This document shows positions 41,198 to 49,808 of a stretch of 64,000 bases of DNA, piece after piece. The DNA is taken from assembly GCF_004331035.1 (NCBI RefSeq), contig NZ_SJNT01000001.1, positions 62,034 to 126,033 of the forward strand, in the 5' to 3' direction. Numbering within the stretch: the stretch's first letter is position 1; each line of letters starts with the position of its first letter. The DNA comes from Acinetobacter sp. ANC 4910. GTDB lineage: Bacteria > Pseudomonadota > Gammaproteobacteria > Pseudomonadales > Moraxellaceae. Position numbers and translations under genes: made by a program. The notes under the pieces are model-generated. The model searched no databases, had not been told where the DNA came from, and saw only the letters and a list, made by a program, of their open reading frames with translations.

Positions 41198-41779
41198 ATG
41201 CGTGTATTTTCAAAAGTCGGTGTGACCGTATTTGTCAGCAGTGTTTTATTTTTAACAGGTTGTCAGCAATTTACCAAACCGCAAATTCCTGCTGAAGGCC
41301 CAAATGCTACTGAACAGAATCATTTTAATTTGCAAGGCAAAATTGGCGTGCGTACCCCACAACAATCGGGTAGCGCCTTTTTTACATGGCAGCAACAACA
41401 GCAAGAATTTGATATTGAACTCAGCGGTATTCTTGGCGTAGGTAAAACTCAAATTACAGGAAAGCCCGGCGCTGTAAGCCTAAATAGTGCGAAAACAGGT
41501 TTAATTCAAGCCGCCACACCAGAAGAATTACTGCAACAAGCCACAGGCTGGCAAGCACCAATTACCCATTTAATCGACTGGGTACAGGCTCGACCAGCAA
41601 CGCTACAAGCACAAATCAATAAGGATGCAGCGAATCGCCCGCAAAAAATTATTGAAGATGGCTGGCAAGTCGACCTTAGTTATAACGATACTGCTCAACT
41701 ACCCAATAAATTAGTTCTGAAACAAGAACTTGAATCTGGTAAAGAAAATCGTATTACAATGCTCATTCAAAACCGTTAA
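41198..41779 (+). CDS. lolB: Outer-membrane lipoprotein receptor LolB
   Basis: LolB receives lipoproteins from the periplasmic carrier LolA and inserts them into the outer membrane. From the ATG the protein has 193 residues, with a lipobox LTGC placing the lipidated Cys at residue 22. The middle part (FNLQGKIGVRTPQQSGSA, then LDIELSGILGVG-like strands) follows the family pattern. In-frame TTG codons at 41189 and 41195 are alternative starts that begin right after the TPR stop codon. It lies upstream of ispE as in many gammaproteobacteria. Confidence 0.9.
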   Translation: MRVFSKVGVTVFVSSVLFLTGCQQFTKPQIPAEGPNATEQNHFNLQGKIGVRTPQQSGSAFFTWQQQQQEFDIELSGILGVGKTQITGKPGAVSLNSAKTGLIQAATPEELLQQATGWQAPITHLIDWVQARPATLQAQINKDAANRPQKIIEDGWQVDLSYNDTAQLPNKLVLKQELESGKENRITMLIQNR

Positions 41780-41791
41780 TTCTGGCTGGCT

Positions 41792-42622
41792 ATGATTCGC
41801 GTACCCTCTCCTGCAAAACTCAATCTGTTTTTACACATCACTGGACGTCGTGAAAATGGATATCACGAGCTGCAAAGTATTTTTCAACTGATAGACTTAT
41901 GCGATTGGTTGGAATTTGAACCTACTCAGCAAAATGACATTCAGATCGAAGGCTTAAATGCCGTCGATCTGGAGCAGAATTTAATTTACAAAGCCACACA
42001 GATGTTAAAACCGTTGGCAAAGCATCTCACTGGCTTGAACATCAAAATTGAAAAAAATATTCCGATGGGTGCAGGACTCGGTGGTGGATCATCTAATGCT
42101 GCGACCACCCTTATTGTTGTGAACCAACTCTGGCAGTGTGGCTTAACAATTGAACAATTGGCTGAACTGGGGGTAAAACTTGGTGCTGATGTGCCTATTT
42201 TTGTACATGGGCAAAATGCATGGGCAGAAGGCATAGGTGAACACTTAACATTCATCAACTTAGATCAAAAACAGTACATAGTGCTAAAACCTGATTGTTT
42301 TATCAGCACTCAACTGCTTTTTTCACAAAAAACGTTGACAAGAAACTCGAAGCCATCTAAATTTTGCGCCTATCAGATAAAGCCATCTGACTTTGGAAAT
42401 AACTTTGAACCTTTGGCAAAAAGTCTATATCCTGAAGTCAATGAAGCAATGCAATATTTAGATCAGTTCGGTGTTGCAAAACTTACAGGTACAGGTGCTT
42501 GTGTTTTTACTGAAGTAACTGCTGAAATGCACGTAAATGAAATTCTCGAACATGCACCATGTAAAGCTTACTTGGTAAACAGTTTAAATGAATCTCCATT
42601 ACGTCATTTTAAAGTTCAATAG
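41792..42622 (+). CDS. ispE: 4-diphosphocytidyl-2-C-methyl-D-erythritol kinase
   Basis: This GHMP kinase phosphorylates CDP-ME in the MEP isoprenoid pathway. The 276 residues include the start SPAKLNLFLHITGRRENGYHEL and the ATP loop PMGAGLGGGSSNAAT. The C-terminal GHMP part contains LTGTGACVF. It begins 12 bases after lolB. Its stop codon TAG (42620-42622) shares its last two bases with the first two bases of a mature tRNA-Gln, which is unusual. Cleavage by RNase P at the tRNA 5' end would leave this mRNA without its stop codon. Confidence 0.95.
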   Translation: MIRVPSPAKLNLFLHITGRRENGYHELQSIFQLIDLCDWLEFEPTQQNDIQIEGLNAVDLEQNLIYKATQMLKPLAKHLTGLNIKIEKNIPMGAGLGGGSSNAATTLIVVNQLWQCGLTIEQLAELGVKLGADVPIFVHGQNAWAEGIGEHLTFINLDQKQYIVLKPDCFISTQLLFSQKTLTRNSKPSKFCAYQIKPSDFGNNFEPLAKSLYPEVNEAMQYLDQFGVAKLTGTGACVFTEVTAEMHVNEILEHAPCKAYLVNSLNESPLRHFKVQ

Positions 42623-42695
42623 GGGCGTCGCCAAGTGGTAAGGCAGCGGGTTTTGATCTCGCCATCCGTTGGTTCGAATCCAGCCGCCCCTGCCA
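42621..42695 (+). tRNA. tRNA-Gln (TTG), copy 1
   Basis: A 75-base cloverleaf with encoded CCA. The acceptor AGGGGCG pairs fully with CGCCCCT, and the anticodon loop TTTTGAT gives TTG. It overlaps the ispE stop codon by two bases. Confidence 0.95.
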
Positions 42696-42719
42696 ATTTC
42701 ACCTGTAGATGTATGTATT

Positions 42720-42794
42720 AGGGGCGTCGCCAAGTGGTAAGGCAGCGGGTTTTGATCTCGCCATCCGTTGGTTCGAATCCAGCCGCCCCTGCCA
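42720..42794 (+). tRNA. tRNA-Gln (TTG), copy 2
   Basis: This copy is identical to copy 1 over 75 bases, 24 bases downstream of it. No promoter or terminator lies between, so both are cut from one precursor. Confidence 0.95.
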
Positions 42795-42812
42795 TATACA
42801 CACATCAAATTT

Positions 42813-42887
42813 AGGGGCGTCGCCAAGTGGTAAGGCAGCGGGTTTTGATCTCGCCATCCGTTGGTTCGAATCCAGCCGCCCCTGCCA
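42813..42887 (+). tRNA. tRNA-Gln (TTG), copy 3
   Basis: This copy is identical to copies 1 and 2, 18 bases downstream of copy 2. It lies in the same precursor transcript. Confidence 0.95.
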
Positions 42888-42939
42888 ATTTCAAGCTTAA
42901 AAGACAGAACAACACTTTGCATCTTCTTGTTAATTTACC

Positions 42940-42968
42940 TTGACATGAACGCGCAAAAATATTAAAGT
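42940..42968 (+). promoter_or_regulatory. Putative internal promoter for tRNA-Gln copy 4 and prs
   Basis: A perfect TTGACA at 42940-42945 and TAAAGT at 42963-42968 are 17 bp apart in the 92-base spacer between copies 3 and 4. Transcription would start near 42975. Confidence 0.55.
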
Positions 42969-42979
42969 TCTGCCGCATT

Positions 42980-43054
42980 AGGGGCGTCGCCAAGTGGTAA
43001 GGCAGCGGGTTTTGATCTCGCCATCCGTTGGTTCGAATCCAGCCGCCCCTGCCA
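42980..43054 (+). tRNA. tRNA-Gln (TTG), copy 4
   Basis: The fourth identical copy, after a longer spacer that holds a promoter. It ends 36 bases before the prs start, so it is probably co-transcribed with prs. Confidence 0.95.
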
Positions 43055-43090
43055 TCTAATTTCAAACACACCAACCGCCAAGGGTGCTTC

Positions 43091-44044
43091 ATGCCCAATC
43101 TTGTCGTTTTTAGTGGAACTGCTCATCCACAATTCGCTCAAAAAGTCGTAAGCCATTTGCACATTCCTTTAGGTGCTGCTTCAGTTTCAACCTTCTCTGA
43201 TGGTGAGATTGCTGTAGAAATCACTGAAAATGTTCGTGGTAAAGACGTATTTGTCGTACAACCTACTTGTGCGCCTACTAATGATAACCTTATGGAAATC
43301 TTAGTGATGGCAGACGCCTTACGTCGTGCAAGTGCTGGTCGTATAACTGCTGTCATTCCTTACTTCGGTTATGCCCGTCAAGACCGTCGTCCTCGTTCAT
43401 CTCGTGTTCCAATCACTGCAAAAGTTGTCGCAGACATGCTGACTACTGTAGGTATTGACCGCGTTGTGATGATCGACCTACATGCAGACCAAATCCAAGG
43501 TTTCTTCGATATCCCAGTAGACAACATTTATGGCACTCCAGCATTACTTGCTGACTTACGCCAACAGTCTCATGACAACCTCATGGTTGTTTCTCCAGAC
43601 GTTGGTGGTGTAGTTCGTGCTCGTGCTGTTGCTAAACAAATGGGTGATATTGACCTTGCGATTATCGATAAACGTCGTCAAAAAGCGAATGAATCACAAG
43701 TGATGCATTTGATTGGTGATGTGAAAGGTCGTGATTGTGTCATTGTTGATGACATGGTAGATACAGCAGGTACTTTATGTAAAGCTGCTGATGCACTGAA
43801 AACTTTTGGTGCTCGTCGTGTTGTTGCCTATGCAACTCACCCTGTACTTTCAGGCAAAGCAATTGAGAATTTGAAAAACTCTGTCATCGATGAACTCGTA
43901 GTTACAGATACAATTCCGCTTTCTGAAGAAGCACAACAGCTTGGTAAGATTCGCCAAGTTTCGGTTGCCAGTATGGTTGCTGAAACAATTCGTCGTATTA
44001 ACAACGAAGAATCTATTAGCGCAATGTTCGATAGTTATCTATAA
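43091..44044 (+). CDS. prs: Ribose-phosphate pyrophosphokinase
   Basis: This enzyme makes PRPP from ribose 5-phosphate and ATP for nucleotide, His, Trp and NAD synthesis. The ATG at 43091 (AGGG upstream) gives 317 residues starting [12 protein letters not shown]. The frame upstream runs through tRNA-Gln copy 4 and is not coding. The strings [10 protein letters not shown] and [10 protein letters not shown], and the PRPP loop [13 protein letters not shown], are typical. Its place after tRNA-Gln and ispE matches the conserved ispE-prs order. Confidence 0.97.
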   Translation: MPNLVVFSGTAHPQFAQKVVSHLHIPLGAASVSTFSDGEIAVEITENVRGKDVFVVQPTCAPTNDNLMEILVMADALRRASAGRITAVIPYFGYARQDRRPRSSRVPITAKVVADMLTTVGIDRVVMIDLHADQIQGFFDIPVDNIYGTPALLADLRQQSHDNLMVVSPDVGGVVRARAVAKQMGDIDLAIIDKRRQKANESQVMHLIGDVKGRDCVIVDDMVDTAGTLCKAADALKTFGARRVVAYATHPVLSGKAIENLKNSVIDELVVTDTIPLSEEAQQLGKIRQVSVASMVAETIRRINNEESISAMFDSYL

Positions 44045-44061
44045 TATAGCGCTAAAATTCC

Positions 44062-44088
44062 AAAGCCCTGCCCAGTGCAGGGCTTTGT
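44062..44088 (+). terminator. Weak terminator between prs and rplY
   Basis: The perfect 10-bp arms AAAGCCCTGC/GCAGGGCTTT are followed only by a poor T tract (GTCT), so some read-through into rplY is likely. Confidence 0.6.
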
Positions 44089-44111
44089 CTCACTAGGTCG
44101 GTCGCAGATCT

Positions 44112-44128
44112 AGTTTATTTAATAAACT
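44112..44128. repeat. Palindrome in the rplY leader
   Basis: The perfect arms AGTTTATT/AATAAACT have a single central base and lie 19 bases before the rplY start. It may be a regulator site or an RNA hairpin. Confidence 0.4.
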
Positions 44129-44147
44129 TAAATTAAGGATGTCTATC

Positions 44148-44444
44148 ATGGCAAACTTCGTATTAAACGCACAAGCACGTGAAGCAGCTAACCAAGGGAA
44201 AGGTGCGAGCCGCCGCCTTCGTCACGCTGCACAAGTTCCAGCAATCATCTACGGTGGTAATGCTGAACCTGTAGCCGTTACTTTAGAACTTCGTGAGCTT
44301 GTTAAAGCTTTAGAAAACAACGCTTTCTTTGAAGAAGTTGTTGAAATCAAAGTTGGTGAAAAAGTTGAAAACGTTAAAATCCAAGCGTTACAACGTCACC
44401 CAGCTAAAAACACACCTATGCACGCTGACTTCAAACGCGCATAA
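44148..44444 (+). CDS. rplY: 50S ribosomal protein L25
   Basis: L25 binds 5S rRNA in the large ribosomal subunit. The protein has 98 residues, the short single-domain form rather than the longer CTC form. The strings [30 protein letters not shown] and the C-terminal [12 protein letters not shown] are characteristic. AAGGA precedes the ATG at 44148; an ATG nine bases earlier is less well placed. It lies between prs and pth, the usual order. Confidence 0.95.
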   Translation: MANFVLNAQAREAANQGKGASRRLRHAAQVPAIIYGGNAEPVAVTLELRELVKALENNAFFEEVVEIKVGEKVENVKIQALQRHPAKNTPMHADFKRA

Positions 44445-44463
44445 GTGTTGAATGGTGTAATTA

Positions 44464-45045
44464 GTGGCTAATATATCGCTAATTGTTGGTTTGGGTAATC
44501 CTGGAAAGGAATATGCCCAAACCCGCCATAATGCAGGCTTCTGGTTTGTAGAACGCATTGCAGAAAAATATGGCATTACATTAAAAGCCGATCCCAAATT
44601 CCATGGAATAAGTGGTCGTGGTAATATCGAAGGTCAAGACGTTCGTCTGCTTTTACCAACAACCTTTATGAACCTTTCGGGCAAAAGTGTTGTTCCCTTC
44701 TGCAAATTTTATCAAGTTGCTCCTGAAGCAATGTTAATTGCCCATGATGAGCTTGATATGAACCCAGGTATCATTCGCCTCAAAACTGGCGGTGGTCATG
44801 GTGGTCATAATGGATTACGTGACATTGTTCCACACCTCGGTCCAAATTTTCATCGTCTACGTATTGGTATTGGTCATCCTGGTTCTAAAGAACGTGTCTC
44901 TGGACATGTGCTTAGCAAAGCGCCAAGCAGTGAACAAGGTTTAATGGATGATGCAATCGATCATGCACTATCACGACTCAAGTTACTCGTGAATGGTGAT
45001 ATTCAGCAAGCAATGAATCAAATCAATGCTTATAAACCCAACTGA
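44464..45045 (+). CDS. pth: Peptidyl-tRNA hydrolase
   Basis: This enzyme releases peptides from prematurely dropped peptidyl-tRNA. The 193-residue protein starts at a GTG and reads LIVGLGNPGKEYAQTRHNAGF, with the catalytic His at residue 22. The strings PTTFMNLSGKSV and IAHDELDMNPG, and the GGHGGHNGLRD loop, complete the active site. The start lacks a strong ribosome site and lies 19 bases after rplY, so translation may depend on the upstream gene. Confidence 0.95.
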   Translation: MANISLIVGLGNPGKEYAQTRHNAGFWFVERIAEKYGITLKADPKFHGISGRGNIEGQDVRLLLPTTFMNLSGKSVVPFCKFYQVAPEAMLIAHDELDMNPGIIRLKTGGGHGGHNGLRDIVPHLGPNFHRLRIGIGHPGSKERVSGHVLSKAPSSEQGLMDDAIDHALSRLKLLVNGDIQQAMNQINAYKPN

Positions 45046-45189
45046 ATTTATTTGAATTGTTAAACAATCGTTCTTGCCATGTTGTTCATTTCAGAGCAGA
45101 ATGCCTTTTTTGCCGATTACTGATCTTGTAAGAAGCGATTGATTCAAACAAAAGATAAAGGTCTTAGGTCCACTCAGGAGACGCTCGCC

Positions 45190-45570
45190 ATGCTATCTCG
45201 TTTACTAAAATGCAAAATTCACCGCGCTGTAGTTACCCATGCTGAACTTCATTATGAAGGTTCATGTGCAATTGATGGTGTGTTAATGGATTTAGCTGGT
45301 ATTCGCGAATACGAAGAAATCCATGTTTGGAACGTGACCAACGGTAAACGTTTCGCAACTTATGCGATTCGCGGTGAAGACAATTCTGGCATTATTTCTG
45401 TGAACGGCGGTGCTGCCCACCAAGCAGATGTTGGTGATCTTGTGATCATTGCAACTTTTGGTGCATTTACCGAAGCAGAAGCCAATGCACATAAACCTCG
45501 CTTGGTCTATGCCAACCCAGACAATACAGTCAATCACACCGCAAACTGTATTCCAGTTCAAGTGGCATAA
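45190..45570 (+). CDS. panD: Aspartate 1-decarboxylase
   Basis: This pyruvoyl enzyme makes beta-alanine for pantothenate and CoA. The ATG at 45190 has AGGAG upstream and gives 126 residues. The self-cleavage site is Gly24-Ser25 in EGSCAID, which creates the pyruvoyl group. The upstream part of the frame (from 45139) is not expected to be translated. It is monocistronic, with a terminator after it, and is functionally linked to coaD elsewhere in the window. Confidence 0.95.
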   Translation: MLSRLLKCKIHRAVVTHAELHYEGSCAIDGVLMDLAGIREYEEIHVWNVTNGKRFATYAIRGEDNSGIISVNGGAAHQADVGDLVIIATFGAFTEAEANAHKPRLVYANPDNTVNHTANCIPVQVA

Positions 45571-45580
45571 GATAAATAAG

Positions 45581-45606
45581 AAGCTCGCAAATCGCGAGCT
45601 TTTTTA
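45581..45606 (+). terminator. Intrinsic terminator of panD
   Basis: The arms AAGCTCGC/GCGAGCTT are followed by T6. Confidence 0.88.
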
Positions 45607-45774
45607 TTCCGAACATATCTAAAAGTCTACGTACAATTCTCGTTCTTTGCATTTGCCACTTCCCTTCTCAATATGCTTAGCAAATTTATTGCAATCATTG
45701 TCAGAAATAATGATGATGCTAAAGTTAGATGAAATATCACATTTTCTGTAAAAAAGTTTATACTAGCAGCACAT

Positions 45775-45925
45775 CGCTTCAGGGCGGGGTGCAATTCCCC
45801 ACCGGTGGTAAGTTCTAGTCTCTAATACTAAGAACAAGCCCACGAGCGTGTAGCCTTAAAACTACATGCAGATTTGGTTCAAAGCCAAAGCCGACGGTAT
45901 AGTCCGGATGAAAGAAGACGACGTG
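45775..45925 (+). promoter_or_regulatory. FMN riboswitch (RFN element)
   Basis: This conserved RNA binds flavin mononucleotide and lowers expression of the gene behind it. The start CGCTTCAGGGCGGGGTGCAA, the loop CCCCACCGGTGGTAA and the end GCCGACGGTATAGTCCGGAT are the standard RFN sequence blocks, folding into a six-stem junction. It lies about 100 bases before the ribB start, in the ribB leader. Confidence 0.95.
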
Positions 45926-46028
45926 ACTAATAAAGTCTCAGGTGCAAGCCTGCGATCATTTATTGCTACGCCAATTTTTCAAAGTCCTGAAATGTTCAAC
46001 CGTATCTTCAACTTACGCGAGCGTTTCA

Positions 46029-46688
46029 ATGTCTAGTTTAATTCAACCAGAACTCTTTTTTTCAGCACTTCCCCCAGCAGAACAGCGTATTCAACAAGCA
46101 TTAGCTGACATTCGCCAAGGTAAACCTGTTTTGGTAATGGATGATTTTGATCGTGAAAATGAAGCTGATTTAATCATTTCAGCAGAAACATTAACGGTCG
46201 AAACCATGGCTCGTATGATTCGTGACGGTTCTGGCATTGTTTGTTTATGCCTCACCAACGAGCTCGCAGATCATTTAGACTTACCCCCTATGGTCAGTGA
46301 CAATTCAAGCCAATTTAAAACTGCCTTTACCGTGACTATTGAAGCTGCTCAAGGGGTAACAACTGGGGTTTCAGCGCAAGACCGTGTAACCACTATTCAA
46401 GCAGCAACACGTACTGGTGCAGTAGCCAGTGACTTGAACCGTCCTGGTCATGTATTCCCATTACGTGCGCGTGATGGCGGTGTCCTCACTCGTCGCGGGC
46501 ATACCGAAGGCACAATTGACCTTGCGCGCTTGGCGGGACTGAAACCTTCTGGGGTTTTATGCGAATTGACTAATCCAGATGGCAGCATGGCTTCTGGTAT
46601 TCAAGTTTTGGCTTATGCAGAAATGCATCAGCTTACGGTCATTACCATTGAAGAACTGGTGCAATATCGCTTAGCTCATCACGTATAA
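46029..46688 (+). CDS. ribB: 3,4-dihydroxy-2-butanone 4-phosphate synthase
   Basis: This enzyme turns ribulose 5-phosphate into the four-carbon precursor of riboflavin. From the ATG at 46029 it has 219 residues. The metal and substrate motifs [26 protein letters not shown] and [17 protein letters not shown] are intact. It is a stand-alone RibB, with no GTP cyclohydrolase II domain. The frame upstream reaches into the riboswitch leader and should not be used as the start. Expression is predicted to fall when FMN is plentiful. Confidence 0.95.
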   Translation: MSSLIQPELFFSALPPAEQRIQQALADIRQGKPVLVMDDFDRENEADLIISAETLTVETMARMIRDGSGIVCLCLTNELADHLDLPPMVSDNSSQFKTAFTVTIEAAQGVTTGVSAQDRVTTIQAATRTGAVASDLNRPGHVFPLRARDGGVLTRRGHTEGTIDLARLAGLKPSGVLCELTNPDGSMASGIQVLAYAEMHQLTVITIEELVQYRLAHHV

Positions 46689-46695
46689 ATGACAC

Positions 46696-46723
46696 AGTCC
46701 CAGTCTTCATTCTGGGACTTTTT
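46696..46723 (+). terminator. Intrinsic terminator of ribB
   Basis: The arms AGTCCCAG/CTGGGACT are followed by T5. Confidence 0.85.
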
Positions 46724-46744
46724 AAATCTGATCAAGAATCACAT

Positions 46745-47356
46745 TTAAAACAATGTGGCATAAATACCATAAAGTGCGACAGCAATTAAAATCACACCAC
46801 AACAAGCCAATAGATGCTGATACATCTTGGAACGTGAAAAACGATTAAACATTAAATATACAAATGATAGTGTTGCAAAATCGAGTGCAATCCAACTTAC
46901 GGTCAGGATACTTAAACTCAAATTTAAATTTGGCGTAATCTGTACAAATTGTGGGAAGAAAGACGCAAAGAAAATAATATCTTTAGGATTTGAAATGGCG
47001 ACAAGGAAACCTTGCTTAAATCCACCATTAGCAACTGTGCCTGAGGTATTTCCAGTACCTACATCACCCTGCCACACTTCTCTTAAAATTTGTATACCCA
47101 AATAAACAATATACAGACAGCCCAAAATCTTAATGACATTAAACCATTGCTCGCTAATGGTTAAGAAACCTTTGAGAATTGCAATGGATGCAGCAATTAA
47201 CATTAAAGACGCCAGATTCGTACCAAAAATGGTTTGCAAGGCACGACGATAGCCCCCTTTTAAACCCGCACTTGCCACCAATAGCATAACGGGCCCAGGT
47301 GTAGCGATCATAATCACAACAGCAAAACAATATAAAAAGTATTCAATATAATTCAC
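46745..47356 (-). CDS. LysE/RhtB-family amino acid exporter
   Basis: This inner-membrane exporter of 203 residues has about six hydrophobic segments. The N-terminal string TPGPVMLLVASAGLKGG is the LysE/RhtB signature, with the Pro-Gly-Pro in the first helix. Members export amino acids such as homoserine, threonine or lysine; the substrate here is unknown. The start is GTG with AAAG-type upstream bases. It lies 44 bases after the DUF1289 gene on the same strand. Confidence 0.85.
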   Translation of the reverse strand: MNYIEYFLYCFAVVIMIATPGPVMLLVASAGLKGGYRRALQTIFGTNLASLMLIAASIAILKGFLTISEQWFNVIKILGCLYIVYLGIQILREVWQGDVGTGNTSGTVANGGFKQGFLVAISNPKDIIFFASFFPQFVQITPNLNLSLSILTVSWIALDFATLSFVYLMFNRFSRSKMYQHLLACCGVILIAVALYGIYATLF

Positions 47357-47400
47357 AAGTCATTACTTTCTTTTATAAAAATTAAAATAAAGCGCGCGTT

Positions 47401-47886
47401 TTAATCTTCTTCATCATCACGTAATAAGCTATGACTAATTCCATCAGCACGTAAAAATGCCAGATCATAACTTGCAGTCGCCAATGCCAACACGCGACGC
47501 TCAAACTCCTGCCACAAACCTTTCACTTGCAGTTGAGTAATGCCCAAACCACTTTCTTGAGTAAAATTTTTGTTTTTTTCACAAATTTTCAGGGCGTGAT
47601 ACAACTTACGTCCTTTAGAGGCTTCTGGTCGTAACCGTACTCGCTTGGACAAGACAAAACCTTCGACATGTCGTAAATCTGCAAAGGGGAGCATGGGAAC
47701 TAGAATCTGATCTAATTGAGCATCTAAACGAATCCAAACTGCATTTTGCTGCACTGTTGAATAAGTATTCCACTGAATGACTTCATGATTAAAACGACGA
47801 CATCCTCGACAAACTGCATCACCAAAGACCGTAGAACAACGCCCTGCACATGGCGTGAGTGAAGCGATTCGACGACCATTACTCAA
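47401..47886 (-). CDS. DUF1289 domain protein
   Basis: This is a 161-residue protein whose N-terminus carries the DUF1289 pattern: TPCAGRCS, then CRGCRRF followed by EVIQW. Four Cys residues (C-x3-C, C-x2-C) suggest a small metal or iron-sulfur site. The remainder (about residues 45-161) resembles no family that I recognise and ends in an acidic tail. The start is TTG with AGGAG seven bases upstream. Function is unknown. Confidence 0.7.
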   Translation of the reverse strand: MSNGRRIASLTPCAGRCSTVFGDAVCRGCRRFNHEVIQWNTYSTVQQNAVWIRLDAQLDQILVPMLPFADLRHVEGFVLSKRVRLRPEASKGRKLYHALKICEKNKNFTQESGLGITQLQVKGLWQEFERRVLALATASYDLAFLRADGISHSLLRDDEED

Positions 47887-48090
47887 AATAAACTCCTACA
47901 ATCATATAGATAACTACTAGAAAACAAAATTTAATTCAATCAATTTTCAATTAAAGTTGCTTAAGCATCATACAGTTTATCACCTAATTTAAAAACCATA
48001 ATTCTTGACGGGTTTTCTCGCTTATTACAGTAATTCGCGCTAAAATATGCGCCTTAAATTTTGTCCTATCGTTTATATTTGGAGTACTCC

Positions 48091-49023
48091 ATGAACGCTA
48101 CTGTAGAACAGCTTGCACCTGTAGAACAGCAAGCGACCGCTGATTGGGTTGTTGCCGCACTTTATCAATTCAAAGAAGTTCAAGATTCTGCTGATTTACA
48201 ACAGCGTCTTTTAGACTTGGTAAACTCTATCAACCTATGTGGTACTCTAATTGTTGCAGATGAAGGAATTAACGGTACAGTTGCGGGTGACCGTGTAGCC
48301 ATTGATGCTATACGTCAATTTCTATTAAATGAAGGCTTTAACGCAATGGAATATAAAGAGTCAACCAGCTCTGAAAAGCCATTCCGTAAAATGAAAATCA
48401 AATTAAAAAAAGAGATTGTCACTCTGGGTGTAGAGGTTAAACCACGTGATTTGGTCGGTCACTACTTAGACCCTAAAGAATGGAATGATCTAATTGCACG
48501 TGATGACGTGATTCTGATTGATACGCGTAATGATTACGAATATAAAGCGGGTACTTTCAAAGGCGCAATCGATCCACAAACTGAAACTTTCCGTGAATTC
48601 CCAGAATACGTAAAGAAAAATCTTGAACAGCATAAAGACAAGAAAATTGCGATGTTCTGTACAGGTGGTATTCGTTGTGAAAAGTCGACTTCTTTGCTTT
48701 TACAAGAAGGCTTTGAAGAGGTGTATCACCTGAAAGGCGGTATTTTAAAATATTTAGAAGAAACCCCAGCTGAAGAAAGCATGTGGGAAGGCGAATGTTT
48801 CGTATTTGACGGTCGTACAGCGGTAACTCACGGTGTTGAAGAAGGTCAAAATATTAAATGTCATGCATGTGGTTGGCCATTACTTCCAACTGAAGTGGAA
48901 GAGCCAAGTTATGAACATGGCGTGTCTTGTAAATATTGCGTAGATAAAACCACGGATAAGCAAAAAGATGGTTTCCGTATGCGCCAATCTCAAATTGCGG
49001 CGGCAAAACGTAAACGTCTTTAA
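48091..49023 (+). CDS. trhO: tRNA uridine(34) hydroxylase (rhodanese family)
   Basis: TrhO (YceA) uses oxygen to make 5-hydroxyuridine at position 34 of tRNAs, the precursor of cmo5U and mo5U. From the ATG at 48091 (GGAG upstream) it has 310 residues. An acylphosphatase-like N-terminal domain (DEGINGTVAG) is followed by a rhodanese domain with Cys190 in MFCTGGIRCEKS. A C-terminal part has paired Cys residues (CHACGWPL, CKYC) that may bind zinc. It is monocistronic. Confidence 0.93.
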   Translation: MNATVEQLAPVEQQATADWVVAALYQFKEVQDSADLQQRLLDLVNSINLCGTLIVADEGINGTVAGDRVAIDAIRQFLLNEGFNAMEYKESTSSEKPFRKMKIKLKKEIVTLGVEVKPRDLVGHYLDPKEWNDLIARDDVILIDTRNDYEYKAGTFKGAIDPQTETFREFPEYVKKNLEQHKDKKIAMFCTGGIRCEKSTSLLLQEGFEEVYHLKGGILKYLEETPAEESMWEGECFVFDGRTAVTHGVEEGQNIKCHACGWPLLPTEVEEPSYEHGVSCKYCVDKTTDKQKDGFRMRQSQIAAAKRKRL

Positions 49024-49040
49024 TTATTTCTCGATATTTT

Positions 49041-49069
49041 AAAAAGCCTCCTCTCTTGGAGGCTTTTTA
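49041..49069 (+). terminator. Intrinsic terminator of trhO
   Basis: The arms AAAAAGCCTCC/GGAGGCTTTTT have a six-base loop. Confidence 0.88.
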
Positions 49070-49161
49070 ACACTTAGATCAATGCAAACAAATACAAAAC
49101 AAAGCTTTACCGCTGTTTCAAATCCTACTAGGATAAATTGTCTTCACTTTCATAAACGTAT

Positions 49162-49785
49162 ATGAACCTGACAGAATGGATTATCTTCGTTATGGAGAAA
49201 TTGGGCTATCTCGGGATTGCCCTCTTAATGTTCCTCGATAATATTTTCCCCCCTGTGCCTTCCGAAATTATCATGCCTTCCGCAGGTTATTCCGCCTCAT
49301 GCGGTGACCTACTGCTCATAGGAGTGATTATTGCAGGTTGCATCGGCTCTCTAGTTGCCGCAGCAGTTCTATATTGGATTGGTTATAAATTTAATCATGC
49401 AACTATCTTTCGCTTCGTTGACCGATATGGCAAATATTTCTTTGTTAAATCAAGCGATGTTAAAACTGCCCTAGACTGGTTTGAACATTATGGGCACCGT
49501 ATCGTCTTTTTTGGTCGTATGGTTCCTGCTGTCCGTTCTCTGATTAGTATTCCTGCGGGCATGAGCCGTATGCCATTTTGGAAATTCATGTTCTACAGCA
49601 GCTTAGGTACCATTATTTGGACCAGTTTCTTAGCCTGCGTAGGCTTCTATTTCGGTGAAAATCAAGCACTCATGCATCAAATTTTTAGCCAAGTAGGCTA
49701 TGTGATGCTTGGTATTGCCCTGCTCATTATTTTATGGATTTTCTATCGACGATATCAGAGAAAAAAACAACATTTTAAAGACTAA
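49162..49785 (+). CDS. DedA-family membrane protein
   Basis: This is a 207-residue inner-membrane protein of the DedA/VTT (SNARE-associated) family, some of whose members flip polyprenyl phosphates or phospholipids. The strings FPPVPSEIIMP, GSLVAAAVLYWIGY and FFGRMVPAVRSLISIPAGMSRM are the family hallmarks, including the conserved Glu and Arg. It is followed 23 bases later by a small membrane protein and a terminator, so the two form an operon. Confidence 0.92.
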   Translation: MNLTEWIIFVMEKLGYLGIALLMFLDNIFPPVPSEIIMPSAGYSASCGDLLLIGVIIAGCIGSLVAAAVLYWIGYKFNHATIFRFVDRYGKYFFVKSSDVKTALDWFEHYGHRIVFFGRMVPAVRSLISIPAGMSRMPFWKFMFYSSLGTIIWTSFLACVGFYFGENQALMHQIFSQVGYVMLGIALLIILWIFYRRYQRKKQHFKD

Positions 49786-49808
49786 ATTGATTTAATTTAA
49801 GGATTTAC

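Noticed and set aside
42621..43054. Four direct repeats with unequal spacers, superficially like a CRISPR array
   Set aside because: The 75-base units fold as tRNA-Gln with CCA ends, and the spacers (24, 18 and 92 bases) are irregular.
42599..43098. Repetitive open frames across the tRNA-Gln array on both strands, with repeated strings such as [14 protein letters not shown]
   Set aside because: They are translations of the identical tRNA genes and are a well-known annotation artefact; no ribosome sites are present.
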